A stretch of DNA of 64,000 bases from positions 806,001 through 870,000 of the forward strand of contig JAVHKY010000009.1 of NCBI GenBank assembly GCA_035079385.1, given 5' to 3'. Positions 54,277 through 64,000 of this stretch are shown here, piece by piece (position 1 is the first letter of the stretch; each line of letters begins with the position of its first letter). This stretch comes from Aspidiotus rigidus (Eukaryota; Arthropoda; Insecta; Hemiptera; Diaspididae). The notes under the pieces are model-generated. The model worked only from the letters and a program-made list of their open reading frames with translations, was not told the DNA's origin and made no database searches. The position numbers and the translations under genes were made by a program.

Positions 54277-56116
54277 GCGATTATTCACCGTATCGATTTT
54301 GTTCACAATCATAATCATTCTTCAGAACGCGTGGCGGATACTCGGAGTAAGAGTGATGCCGCGGGACTTGAAAGTATATTACGCTATAAGGGACGGAGGA
54401 GAGCGATTTCTATACGAGCGCTTTGGCGACCCGAGCCGAGGCGAGGGCCGCCACGCAGCGCGAGTATATCGCTTTCCTCCGTTCACGAGTGGCCTACGCT
54501 ATTTTTCGGTTCACATGAATAAAAACGCAAACGCGAGATGATCTATAATTGAAATTTTCACTTTTCTATTAGAGCATCATAACATTGTTCATGGAAACAC
54601 ACATAGAATAACAAAATTGTAATTTTCTTACAATTGATGAACACAAGGAAAAATTCGAGTGTTGTATTTAAAATTATTAAATAGTACATTTTGTAATAAG
54701 TGGCGAAAATGAACGATATTGGAACGAGCGCAGTGTAGCCACACGAGCAAAGCGAGTGTGGATAAGTGAGTTCCAATATCGTTTGTTTTCGACACGAATT
54801 ACAAACAGTACTTTTTATAATACATGTAGTGAAAGAAACACTTAGGCCTACTATTTAAATTGGTTATCGTTCAAAAAGAATGTTTACAAATTTTTCAAAT
54901 GGCACCACTGACTTGATTTTCGCCACGGGTAAAACATTTTCGCCACTGGTAAAACATTTTCGCCACGGTTCTGATAACGGCATGTTTCGCTACGAAAAAC
55001 GAACACTATACGCAGCACTTTCGCTTCATGTATTATAAAAAGATCATTTTCGTCCGCGACCGCCAAAATGTTCGGCGCATACAGAATACGCGCATGCGTG
55101 CTTCTCTTCAAGCTCCAAAGTAGAAAAACGCGTCTTTGCGTCGTACAACAAAGCACCAAAGGAATGTGTTTTTATTCATGTGAACCGAAAAAATATTTTT
55201 GTACTTCTTGGACTTGTAAAATTTTTCATTTTCAATTCTTGGACTTGGAAATATTTTCAACTGTTAGACTTGAAAATATTTTCAACTGTTGGACTTCGAA
55301 TTATTTTCAAGTGTTGGACTTGGAATTATTTTCCAACTGTTGGACTTTGACATATTTTCATACTTCTTGGACTTGTAAAATTTTTCATTTTCAATTCTTG
55401 GACTTGAAAATATTTGTTGGACTTTGAAATATTGTCAAGTGTTGGACTTGGAATTATTTTTGAATTGTGGGACTTTGAAATATTTTCAACTGTTGACTTG
55501 GAATTAATTTTCAATTGTTGGACTTTGACATATTTTCATACTTCTTGGACTTGGAAAATTTTTCATTTTCGATTGTCTCACAAAGTTGAAAATATTACAA
55601 AGTCCAAGAATTGAAAATGAAAAATTTTACAAGTCCAAGAAGTATGAAAATATGTCCAAGTCCAACAGTTGGAAAATAATTCCAAGTCCAACAGTTGAAA
55701 ATATTTCCAAGTCCAAGAATTGAAAATGAAAAATTTTACAAGTCCAACAGTTTGAAATGATTCGAAGTCCAACCATTAAAAAATAATTTCAAGTCCAACA
55801 GTTGAAAATATTTCAAAATCCAACAATTGAAAAATAATTTCAAGTCCAACAGTTGAAAATATTATTTAAAATGAAAAATTTTACAAGTCCAACAGTTGAA
55901 ATAATTCTAAGTCTAACACTTGAAAATATTTCGAAGTCCAACAGTTGAAAATATTTCCAAGTCCAAGAATTGAAAATGAAAGATTTTACAAGTCCAAGAA
56001 GTACGAAAATATTTCCAAGTCCCGCGGCATCACTCTTACTCCGAGTATCCGCCATGCGTTTGGAGCAGTTTGGAGGATTATGATTGTGAACGAAATCTAT
56101 ACGCCGTGAATAATCG
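54277..56116. mobile_element. foldback element with inverted arrays of a short repeat
   Basis: Outer arms of about 95 bp (gcgattattcacc, gttcacaatcataatc, gtggcggatactcgg, gagtgatgccgcgggactt) at 54277-54371 recur inverted at 56016-56116. Inside, 55195-55580 is an array of about 20-25-bp units (ttggacttggaaatatttt, caactg) and 55604-56018 is the same array inverted, meeting at a short loop near 55590. A second inverted pair (TTTTTCGGTTCACATGAAT at 54500, inverse at 55165) brackets a family F copy. Confidence 0.82.
54683..55040. repeat. foldback repeat family F, copy 2 (inverted)
   Basis: The inverse of 12358-12705, from agtacattttgtaataag to tcatgtattataaaaag. It keeps the aacgatattggaacgagcgc hairpin. 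One ttttcgccac...gtaaaaca unit is duplicated here relative to copy 1. Confidence 0.82.
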
Positions 56117-56515
56117 CCTGCTGATTCAACGCTACTACGCTGTGATTCGTTACCTGCAGATTACGTCACTCGTTTCCTTGAATTGGCGCGTAATTCAAAA
56201 CGGTGATGTTTTTATACGGCACTATACCACACTATTCAGCGACAAAGAGACAGAAATATTCTTTTTAATTTATGTTATAAATTTCGAGTATTCAAGTATG
56301 AGTTATTGAATATATAGGAAGACTCGTTTTTATTAAAATGTAATATCGTAGATGAGAAATAATAAACATGCGCCGTAAGACAAGTATTGAAATATAAATA
56401 TGTACGGGAGAATAATAAGGCTTACGAAGTAGGCTAGTCTGTTTCAATTTTTTAGCCGTTCTCTTTGGTTGATCTAACTTCTTCAGTTGTAATCTAAGAT
56501 TCAAGTATTTAATTC

Positions 56516-59170
56516 TTATGAAAAAACGTATTGTAGAGAAAAGAAAACATCTTGAGAAAAAGTCGTGTGCGTAGATAAAATATAGTCTTTCGAAGCCTTT
56601 TCAGTTATATTTTTGATTCTCTGAAATGAATCCTGCAGATGAAAACTCTTCAAGAAGGAGTTCATTTTTTGAACTTCGTCGAGCCAGTCGCTATTAGGCA
56701 CCAGGAGACCGCCGAAAGAGAGATGTTGGACCCATGGTGGAACAGTGGAGCTGAATTTCTTTTTATAGCTATGTGAACCTAGACTATATTTATCTTTAAA
56801 TCTAAACGCGATGTACGCAGCCAAATATTCCAATCCATCATCTTCCAAGTCAGCTAATAACACTTGAACAGCTGATTGTGGTGTTTCGATAGCGCAAATT
56901 TGGTCTTCTTCATCGTCAGTCATGACATTTTCTCCCGGACTGACAGAATCAATGTGAGCAGCCTTCAGTAAGTTCGCAGTCACGTACTCACTTTCTTCCA
57001 CGTCACTTGTGTTTTTATTTTCGTGTAAAAAGCTTGAATTTTTTCCCAGAATAATCAGTTTTACTCTTCCAAAAAAATTCAAAGGTGAAGGGTGTTCATG
57101 AGGACCACCTGAGCCACGAATCTGAGAAAATAAGTTTTCTAAGCAGTCTTGGTTCAGCTTATACGTCATTATGTAACACATCTTATATTTCTCCAAAACA
57201 TGAGTTCTTAGCGCTTTAATCGACTTAATTGAGATAGGTATTAGGCTAACTCCTTTCTGAAAAGTTTGTATCGAATTTTTCCCTACACATCTCATTTTTT
57301 CAACAGTATGTAAGAAGCTACCTATCTAGAATTTTGTTTTATTCTTCTTCATGGAGACCATATGGTCGCTTATAAGAAATGCTCTCAGAAGTAGTGCGTG
57401 AATTCATGACGTCGAACCATCAGTGTTTCACCTGTAACATTGTCAGAAATCAAAGTCGACACTTAAAAAAATTCTGGAACTTTGAGAACGCCATGAGATT
57501 TTCACCAGCACCTTAAGTCAATTTTGAACTGTCTTTCTCGCACCTTAAGCCTAATACCTACAACACATTTCAAGACAGATCAGACGTTTGTATGAAAATT
57601 TTTGAGGTAGTACTCACTTGAAGAATGAAATCAGCTGTAAAATCTTGCGATACACATAGATTATGATATTTCAAAGCAATTGCAGTGGTTCTGGATAGCA
57701 ATTCAGCTGCCAAACGAACATCTGTCGACGACTTTTGACCACATTCACATGTTCGGATGTGATTTTATAGATAGCACTCACTTCAGAAGTGTTCGATCCT
57801 GTCAGCTTTTGTAATGAAGTTTGATTCGCAAATTTACCATCTGGTAAGATAAAGCCAGTATCCAAGAGCCAATTTCGGATTAGTTTTAGAAGATGGAAAG
57901 CATCAGGAAACATGTAAATAGGATCTCTAGTAACGGGATGTGGAAAAAAAGTATTTTCAGTATTCACCCCGAGGGAAGACCATAAACCAATATTACCTCC
58001 TCCATATAATCGGAAATACAAGCAACTACATCGTATTCAATATCGTGTATAATCGCGAATGATTATTATATTTTCAAGAATTCTTTTAGTCATCTTGCAA
58101 TCGAAAGCTACAAATAAAGGTTGTTTCCATGAATCAAATAACCCTCTCGCCATCAAAGTCTGCACTTGCTTGTGAGGACCAATGACCTGATCGTATTTCT
58201 TGCTATATTCATACAGAGTCGAAATTTTCATCTCATCGTATGACAGCACTGTCACTTTTTCATATGCCTCTCTTTTCTCGCCAGCTGCTTTCAAAAAGTG
58301 AAACATTTGGAGAATAACTCCGCTATTAGGCTCCACGTTCGATGCCCATCTTCGCAACGACGATAAACCAGGTATAGTGGATAGTGAAGTTTTTCTCGGA
58401 GAAAACTATACGTTCGGATACTAAGGTACCTGATAGAGAAGGCTATCGATATATCCTCAGACGACCAGATTACTTTCCGTTTTTTTTTATAAAGTATATG
58501 TAATGCCATTCGTGCGGTACTGAACACTCCTTTCAACGCATTGGTGTTCTCTTCTCCCTCTTTTTGAAGATGTTCGCTCAATTTTTGATATTTTTCAACC
58601 TAAAATTACGTTCCAGTTACGACCAAAAAATGTTTACAAACGGTATCAATATTATAGAGATAAGTGTACTACATTACGAGCTATTCGTTCCTTCAAGAAA
58701 AAGGGAAAGGTTTTAAAAATTTTACTCAACGTTTGTGTTACCCAATATCTTTTTAGGATCATATCTTTGAGCCTTTTTAAATTTCAACCTCATATTTTTT
58801 GAATTATTTCAAGTACCTCCCCCCCCCCCCTTGCTCGTCGACTTTTCGCTGATTCCAAGCCATAGGATATTTCATGAATGATGTGCTGGCCTATCGATAT
58901 TTTCTGATTTCTTCTTGGAAAATCTCACTTTCAACCAAAATGAATCGAGCACAAAAAAAAGAATGCACATATCCTTTCACTATTCTCAACAGGAAAGAAG
59001 CAAATGTAACACGCGTATGTTACCTCTTTCTGTAGAGAACAGATCTGTTTCATCAATCCATCAACTTTGCCGGCCATTCGAGTATATTCTGCAATCAAAC
59101 GAGTATGTTCGCTTTGAAAAAAAGTGTACTTCCCTCCAATATACATGCATCCTGAGCACGGATCTGTCAC
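56516..59170 (-). pseudogene. P-element (THAP9-like) transposase, frameshifted
   Basis: An upstream exon ends at 59024 with a coiled coil (GKVDGLMKQICSLQKE). The next starts at 58599: VEKYQKLSEHLQKEGEE, VIWSSEDISIAFSIRYLS, then LRRWASN, VTVLSYDEMKI (first catalytic Asp), VIGPHKQVQTLMARGLFDSW, GGGNIGLWSSLGVNTENTFF, DAFHLLKLIRNWLLDTGFIL, then VRLAAELLSRTTAIALKYHN up to donor GTGAGT near 57616. The last part holds FQKGVSLIPISIKSIKALR and YKLNQDCLENLFSQIRGSGG to the stop at 56516. Frameshifts near 58380, 58005 and 57730, and stops near 57280-57420, make it dead. A THAP finger was not found upstream; terminal repeats were not identified. Confidence 0.87.
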
Positions 59171-59299
59171 TGATGACAGTCGATCAAAATGGTGGTGATC
59201 CTCTGAATATTCTCGCAGGTGTAGCCAACGCAGATCGAAATTCTAGCGGAGGTGAAGAGGAAAAACTGTCTGAACGTATGTATAGCTAGGAGCTAACCA

Positions 59300-60910
59300 A
59301 TTTCAGTTATGAATGTCGGGAGGAATATATTTAACGTTTATTCGTTGTTATAGGAGACATACCGGAGCAGCATCCTGTCCGACAAATTACTCGTAATACG
59401 AGTACTTACCCACGGACCCCCAGTAAATAAAAATAAATTTACCGACAAACGATCGTACTCCACCCTCAATTATTATTACATACGAGTACATTTACCCGTC
59501 CGCCCCTATTCTGTATATGAATAGTAACGCTATGCTGTGTATAATTGTATATGTAAGTACAACTGATGGAGATATTCGTATCTATGTTATCGGACGGTGC
59601 GGGCTGCGTAATGTATACGCACCTGACTCTTCTTTCAAATCATTCGTCTTCTCGTAAATAACGCGAAATATAATTCTTTTGATATATCTTATCAATGAAA
59701 AGGCGCGGGCAGGTAGAACAGCGAAATTGACATCGATCACTGTTGTAATTCCACTGCATTGTTTTATTTTCTTTTTAGCACATTTAAGCGGGTGGATCGT
59801 GCGAATATGATACAAATAGTCTCTGATTTGCATTATCGATAAGGAGTTTCTGGAGCGAGAAATTTAGGTGCAACCCTCTTCTCCTAGGAAAAGAAAATAC
59901 AAATTTAAGTTTAAGATAGATTTTTCGTTATTAAAAAATTCTCATTCCCCTTCCAAGTTTCGTCAATTACCTAAATTTGTAGACTTGAGATCGATCCATT
60001 TGAAAGAAGAATTCTTCTGTCGCAATTCGTATATTTCTCTAAAAAGTATTTGGAATGCTAGTCATCTAGAAGGATAACTCTCCAGGTGCGGTCTGTAAGT
60101 AATTACCTAATTGTTACTCGACACAATAGTAGGGACGTTTTCGTGTCTGCGCTGTACCACGTGACTTAGAATGAATTTTAATCACTGTGTGGAAACATGA
60201 AAAAAAAAAGATAACTATCCCGTAGGTAAGTCCTAAATTATAATACAAGACTGCGCGTAACAGATAATAATTAGGGCAAGTAAAAATATTTTTATCCGTC
60301 TGAAATATTTTTTTTTTAAATCTGAAAATATGTGGAAATATGTGCTAATGAGTTTTTTTAAAGAAAACGTCATTTTGAGAAAATTCTAAAAATCAATTAA
60401 ATGAGAGAAACAATAAAAAAGACGTTGATTGCACTTGATGGACACATGCATGTGCAAGTTGTTGAACAAAAAACTTTGCCTATTATCTCTAAAAATGTCC
60501 GAAATTTCACAATAAGGTGCGAGAAATCGAGCTAAAATCAGCTTTTATGGAAAACATGGAAAATATGTGAAAATATTTTTTTTTCACAAAATATGTAAAA
60601 ATATATGCTATTAAATTTCAATGGGGTATCCAGGGTATGCTGAAACGGATGATTTTCGAACTAGTAACGAAAAAATATGTGAAAAATATTTTTACTTTCC
60701 CTAATAATAATATTATACGACAAGAAATAGAATTCACGAATACAAAAATTCATATAATATTTGCGTGTAAGTTTAACCACTTACACCCGGGAAATTTTAT
60801 CGTACAGTTACAAAAAAGAGACATAAATAGTATTCAGTCGAGATAGTATTCGCATCAGGCCACTACTGTAGACGCGCTAGTGTCGTGGACGAAAAGGTGA
60901 TCACATGAAA
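59300..60910. other. AT-rich spacer, nothing recognised
   Basis: Contains runs such as gaaaatatgtgaaaatat near 60330-60700 and a short open frame at 59868-60077 without homology. No gene supported. Confidence 0.45.
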
Positions 60911-60916
60911 ATTTAC

Positions 60917-62445
60917 ATCACCAGGGTGTCATCCGCATAGCAGATAAGCTTAACCCCCGGTGGCAGCTTCACCTTAAAGGTTCCGTTAAATGCAACGCAC
61001 CACAAAAGCGGCCCGAAGACCGACCCCTGCGGCACCCCACAAGTAACAGGGCGCTTTACTGTACCAGCAGGCGTCTCTGCTCGGATTTATCCTGAGCAGA
61101 TATGCGGGCACTCCTGCGTTCACAAGAGCTTCCAATATCATCTTCCATGGAATTGAATTGAACGCATTTCTTATGTCAAGGCTGCGCAAAACTGACGCAC
61201 AGCAATCGCTGACTCGGCTATCCTCTTCAGCCGGATCCCAGCATCTGATGTGCAGCGTCCAGTTTGAAAACCGTACTGGCTATCAGAGATTATATCTCTT
61301 TCCTTCAGATAGCTCTCCAAACGATTGGCTATCACTCTTTCTAGAAGTTTCCCAACATTGTCTAGCAGACAAAGTGGACGATAAGAGGATGGTAGACCAG
61401 GTGGTTTATCTTTCTTATCGATCAACGCTAGCCTGGCTTTCTTCCATCGCACAGGGAACAGTCCCCCAACAATTGCCGCATTGAATGTATCAACAAGCAG
61501 TGCTGGGTCAACTGAATGTATGGCGCTCCAGACTGGATTTGGAATCTCATCCGGGCCTGGAGCCTTCCAATACTTACCCCGTATCGAACCGATACATTGT
61601 TCTAATTTATGGTTATTCATATTACCCTGTAGTCTATTGACTGTTGCATCCACCTCCTTGGTGCTTAGGAGGGATATACCATCCTCTTCTACTATTGGTA
61701 GCGTTACCATTGGTGGTGGCTGCAGTGGGAACAAGTCATCAATGATTTGACCCACAACATCCGGCTCCATTCGGCTCATTGCTGAGAGGCCTTTTAGCTT
61801 CTTCAGCACTAACTTATAAGGCTTTCCAAACGGGTCGTCATCTGCCATCTCACATAGCTCTCGCCATGCAGCACTCTTGCTGTCCTTGATGGCCTTCTTC
61901 AGCCTTTTGCGAGCCAGCTGGTATTCGGGTGCAACCGCCAGTGCCCCTCCGCGGCCACTACCACGCAGGTATATCCAGCGCTAACGGTTGCACTCTTTTC
62001 TCAATTCGGCAACCTTGTTGGTCTACCAGTAAACGGCTCTCCTGTTCTTTGGTGGACCTTGCCTGGGCATGGCTACATCGCAAGCTTTGGTGACAGTCTT
62101 GATCATCCTCTCTGCTGCCACCTCCGCATTGCCTTCTTGCTCTTCTTCTTGATCCCATGTGAGAGCAAGATAGCTAGCCTTCAAACGGTCGCTATTCAGC
62201 TTCCTAACGGCCCATTTTCTTACCAGCTTTTGTGGAGCAGCAACCTCATTGGTGTCCTGACCTCAGCCTTTGCTGCAATGACTTCCTTGAGCCGGTCCGG
62301 GAAAGCATCCACTTCTCCTAAAGTATGTTGGTACTCCAGGACCATTTCCCCTACCTTGGTGAATCTGGTAGAGTGACTCCAAGAGCCGCAAGTGACAATT
62401 TGGACCTTGCCTCTTGAACAATAGCTGCGTATGTTGGAGAGCCAT
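60917..62445 (-). pseudogene. R1-clade-like LINE reverse transcriptase, 3'-truncated and without endonuclease
   Basis: Reading from about 62445: the pre-RT linker (YQHTLGEVDAFPDRLKEV, RTPMRLLLHKSWYKKW, QLARKRLKKAIKDSKSAAWR), then RT blocks GKYWKAPGPDEIPN, SSYRPLCLLDNVGKLLERVI, ISDSQYGFQTGRCTSDA, then in another frame LLDIRNAFNSIPW (first catalytic Asp) and, just before homology ends at 60917, LICYADDTLVM (catalytic Asp pair). Frameshifts lie near 61175 and 61080, and stops in the linker. Everything after YADD, including the thumb and 3' UTR, is missing. These motifs are those of R1/TRAS-type retrotransposons of arthropods. Confidence 0.88.
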
Positions 62446-62459
62446 CTTCTTGACTCCTA

Positions 62460-63667
62460 CTCTTTAGCACCAGTGCGCTTGTGCAAGGGTTCCTCTTCTT
62501 CAAGAGGCGGAGCTGCTATTGCATCTTCTTCTGTTGAGGGGGCACATTGGAAGGCCTGCCCTCAGTTGCAGTAGGCGGCTGAGTGGTTTTCCTCCGGGTG
62601 CGTCGGGAAACTACCTGGCTCCAGGAGGGTACCTCAGTCCCTAAATCTGCCTGTAGAGGCTGTTACTGTTGTTGCAGTTGCTGCAATTGCTGCTGTTGTA
62701 GCTGCGGCTGTTGCTGTTGTCGTTGCGGTAGCTGCTGCTGTTGCTTCATCAGCTGAGCAAGTGGCTTTGCTGCCTGGGGAGGTGGCTTTACTGCCTTGGC
62801 TGACTTGGCGGGTGGCTTTGCTGACTGGGCTGGTGGCTTCTGCAGCCCTACCGGCTTAGCTTTCCTGGATATTTCCTGTAGCCCACTGCTACATGGTGAT
62901 TCAGGTGACGGCAATCCGCACTATTGAAGTGCCACAAGCCTCTGCAGCTCCGTACGCATGCCGTTGACATCTCCCTTGAGAGCAGCGTTCTCAGATTGGA
63001 CCGTCTTCAGCAACTGGAGGTTAGCAGCCCTTTCTTCCTCCAACTTCTTCTGGGATGCCAGGAGCTTCTTGACAAGTTCCTCCAACTTCTCATTTGTTTC
63101 CTCTAGTGATGCCATCTTCTTGAGGAGCTGGCTACCATCCTGCTGCTCCTTTGCAGAGAGGTAGGTATCCACAAGACTCTGTAGCTCCTCAACCTTCTTT
63201 TCCATCTTGATCCCTTTCTTCCGCTCTGCCTGGATCTCAGCTTTGCGAGCAAGGTCTCTCTGCATCAACTTCTTGCAGTGGGTTTGCAGCTTTTTCATCG
63301 CCGTCTTCATCTTAGCATTTGGTAGATTTGGGATCTTTCCAAGGAACAGTCCCTCCTCTACCTCTTCACTCTCTGACCCACTTTTAGTTGGAGACGTAAA
63401 TGAATTGGCACGCAGCCTCTTCCTTCTGTGCTCCAGTTTTTGCTTTGGCAAGTAGCTTGGAGTTGCAAAAACCTCTACTTCCTCTTCCAAAGATATTGGT
63501 TATGGCGTCCTTGGTACATCCTTGGACTGCCCATCCACATCTGTGGTGGTGGCCTCATATCTTGATTCGGGGACAACACCCACCGACCCCTCGCCGCCTG
63601 AGCGCATCAGCGTGGGGAGCCGGTTTGCCGCATCCAAAACGTCACCAGTAATCTCGTCTTTATCCAT
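62460..63667 (-). pseudogene. gag-like ORF1 of the same LINE, with coiled coil and poly-Q, interrupted by stops
   Basis: From ATG at 63667 (MDKDEITGDVLDAANRLPTL) the frame meets a stop near 63500, runs on through EEVEVFATPSYLPKQKLEHR and a long coiled coil (LARKAEIQAERKKGIKMEKK, VKKLLASQKKLEEERAANLQ), then a stop at 62921, then Pro/Lys-rich repeats (KPPAQSAKPPAKSAKA) and a poly-Gln tract (about 62665-62750). The last recognisable gag block is DGSPTYAAIVQEARSKL near 62440. No CCHC zinc knuckles are seen. The frame passes directly into the pre-RT linker, so the region between gag and linker is deleted. Confidence 0.75.
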
Positions 63668-64000
63668 TGTTATCTAAAATAATGTTGCAGTGTGAGGCGT
63701 CATCTGGGAAGCTGCTTCCGCCTTCCCAGATCATCTTGCAGAGCCATACTTTCCCCGCGAGCTGCTTGGTCCTCGCAGGGAAAGGCACACATCTTACGGC
63801 TATGACCGGGTTTTCATTGTCAGAGTTTTCCATCTCCTACCTAGTCACTGGAAGAGACTCCACCAGGGCCAGGCAAATAGAGTGGTATGGGATGTGAAGG
63901 TCCAGAGGGCGATACGTAACTCCATACAAACAGGACGTGAAGGCTATAAAAGCATTACGTAACCCCATACATGAAGATGATCCTGACGCAGGTGTGACTG
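63668..64000 (-). other. probable 5' UTR of the R1-like LINE
   Basis: GC-rich compared with the rest of the window and continuous in composition with ORF1. The motif acgtaac(t/c)ccatac occurs twice (63913, 63957). The element's 5' end is not reached. Confidence 0.4.

Noticed and set aside
55195..56018. CRISPR-like array
   Set aside because: Units are contiguous and degenerate without unique spacers, the two halves are inverted, and the genome is eukaryotic.
58915..59289. 124-codon plus-strand frame
   Set aside because: It is opposite the coiled-coil exon of the P transposase relic.
62924..63651. Several plus-strand frames of 60-83 codons
   Set aside because: They are antisense to the LINE ORF1 coiled coil and reflect its biased codons.

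Overview
The window looks like AT-rich nuclear DNA of an arthropod, most likely an insect. Host genes are split into short exons with canonical GT/AG borders, introns are long and packed with decayed transposons, and there are no operons. The species cannot be read from the sequence. A hemipteran would fit the transposon mix, but that is a weak inference.

Host genes. (1) A minus-strand BTB-BACK protein, probably of the BTB-BACK-TLDc type, has six exons between 12161 and 377. Exon phases agree at every junction, and the TLDc end lies beyond the left edge. (2) A minus-strand homolog of HSF2BP/MEILB2, the meiotic BRCA2-localising factor, lies at 52240-48910 with six predicted exons and 334 residues. 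(3) A plus-strand gene at 38695-40824 is predicted to encode a small secreted Ser/Thr-rich protein with six cysteines at its C-terminal end; I do not recognise the family. An isolated ORF at 22269-22739 and a possible first exon at 33370 are weaker candidates.

Mobile DNA fills most of the rest. The identifiable elements are: a KRBA2-like integrase relic (3.8-4.7 kb); a complete-ended hAT (9705-11677) carrying two nested MITEs with perfect target duplications; a MULE transposase with SWIM zinc finger (13.7-17.2 kb) split by a 1675-bp TG..CA insertion; Penelope-like fragments with GIY-YIG domains and hammerhead-ribozyme-like motifs (24 kb, 29 kb, 47 kb); two further hAT relics (26.6 kb, 30.8-32.4 kb); a second KRBA2-like fragment inside a dispersed repeat family with a hairpin 3' end (35.3-37 kb); a Polinton-type DNA polymerase B relic (41.2-42.2 kb); a THAP-like fragment (43.5-43.9 kb); a tRNA-like SINE (46.5 kb); a P-element transposase relic (56.5-59.2 kb); and an R1-like LINE lacking its endonuclease (60.9 kb to the right edge).

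The stretch 48.4-56.1 kb is unusually dense in foldback structures. It holds a 220-bp palindrome, nested TTAA foldbacks inside the HSF2BP locus, two foldbacks in tandem sharing an ATGTGAA repeat, and a 1.84-kb foldback whose arms are arrays of a short repeat in opposite orientations. The most interesting signals are the hammerhead motif with an intact core at 29385-29423, the array foldback, the hairpin-ended repeat family bracketing a gene fragment, the secreted six-cysteine protein, and the HSF2BP start exon that falls inside a foldback loop.
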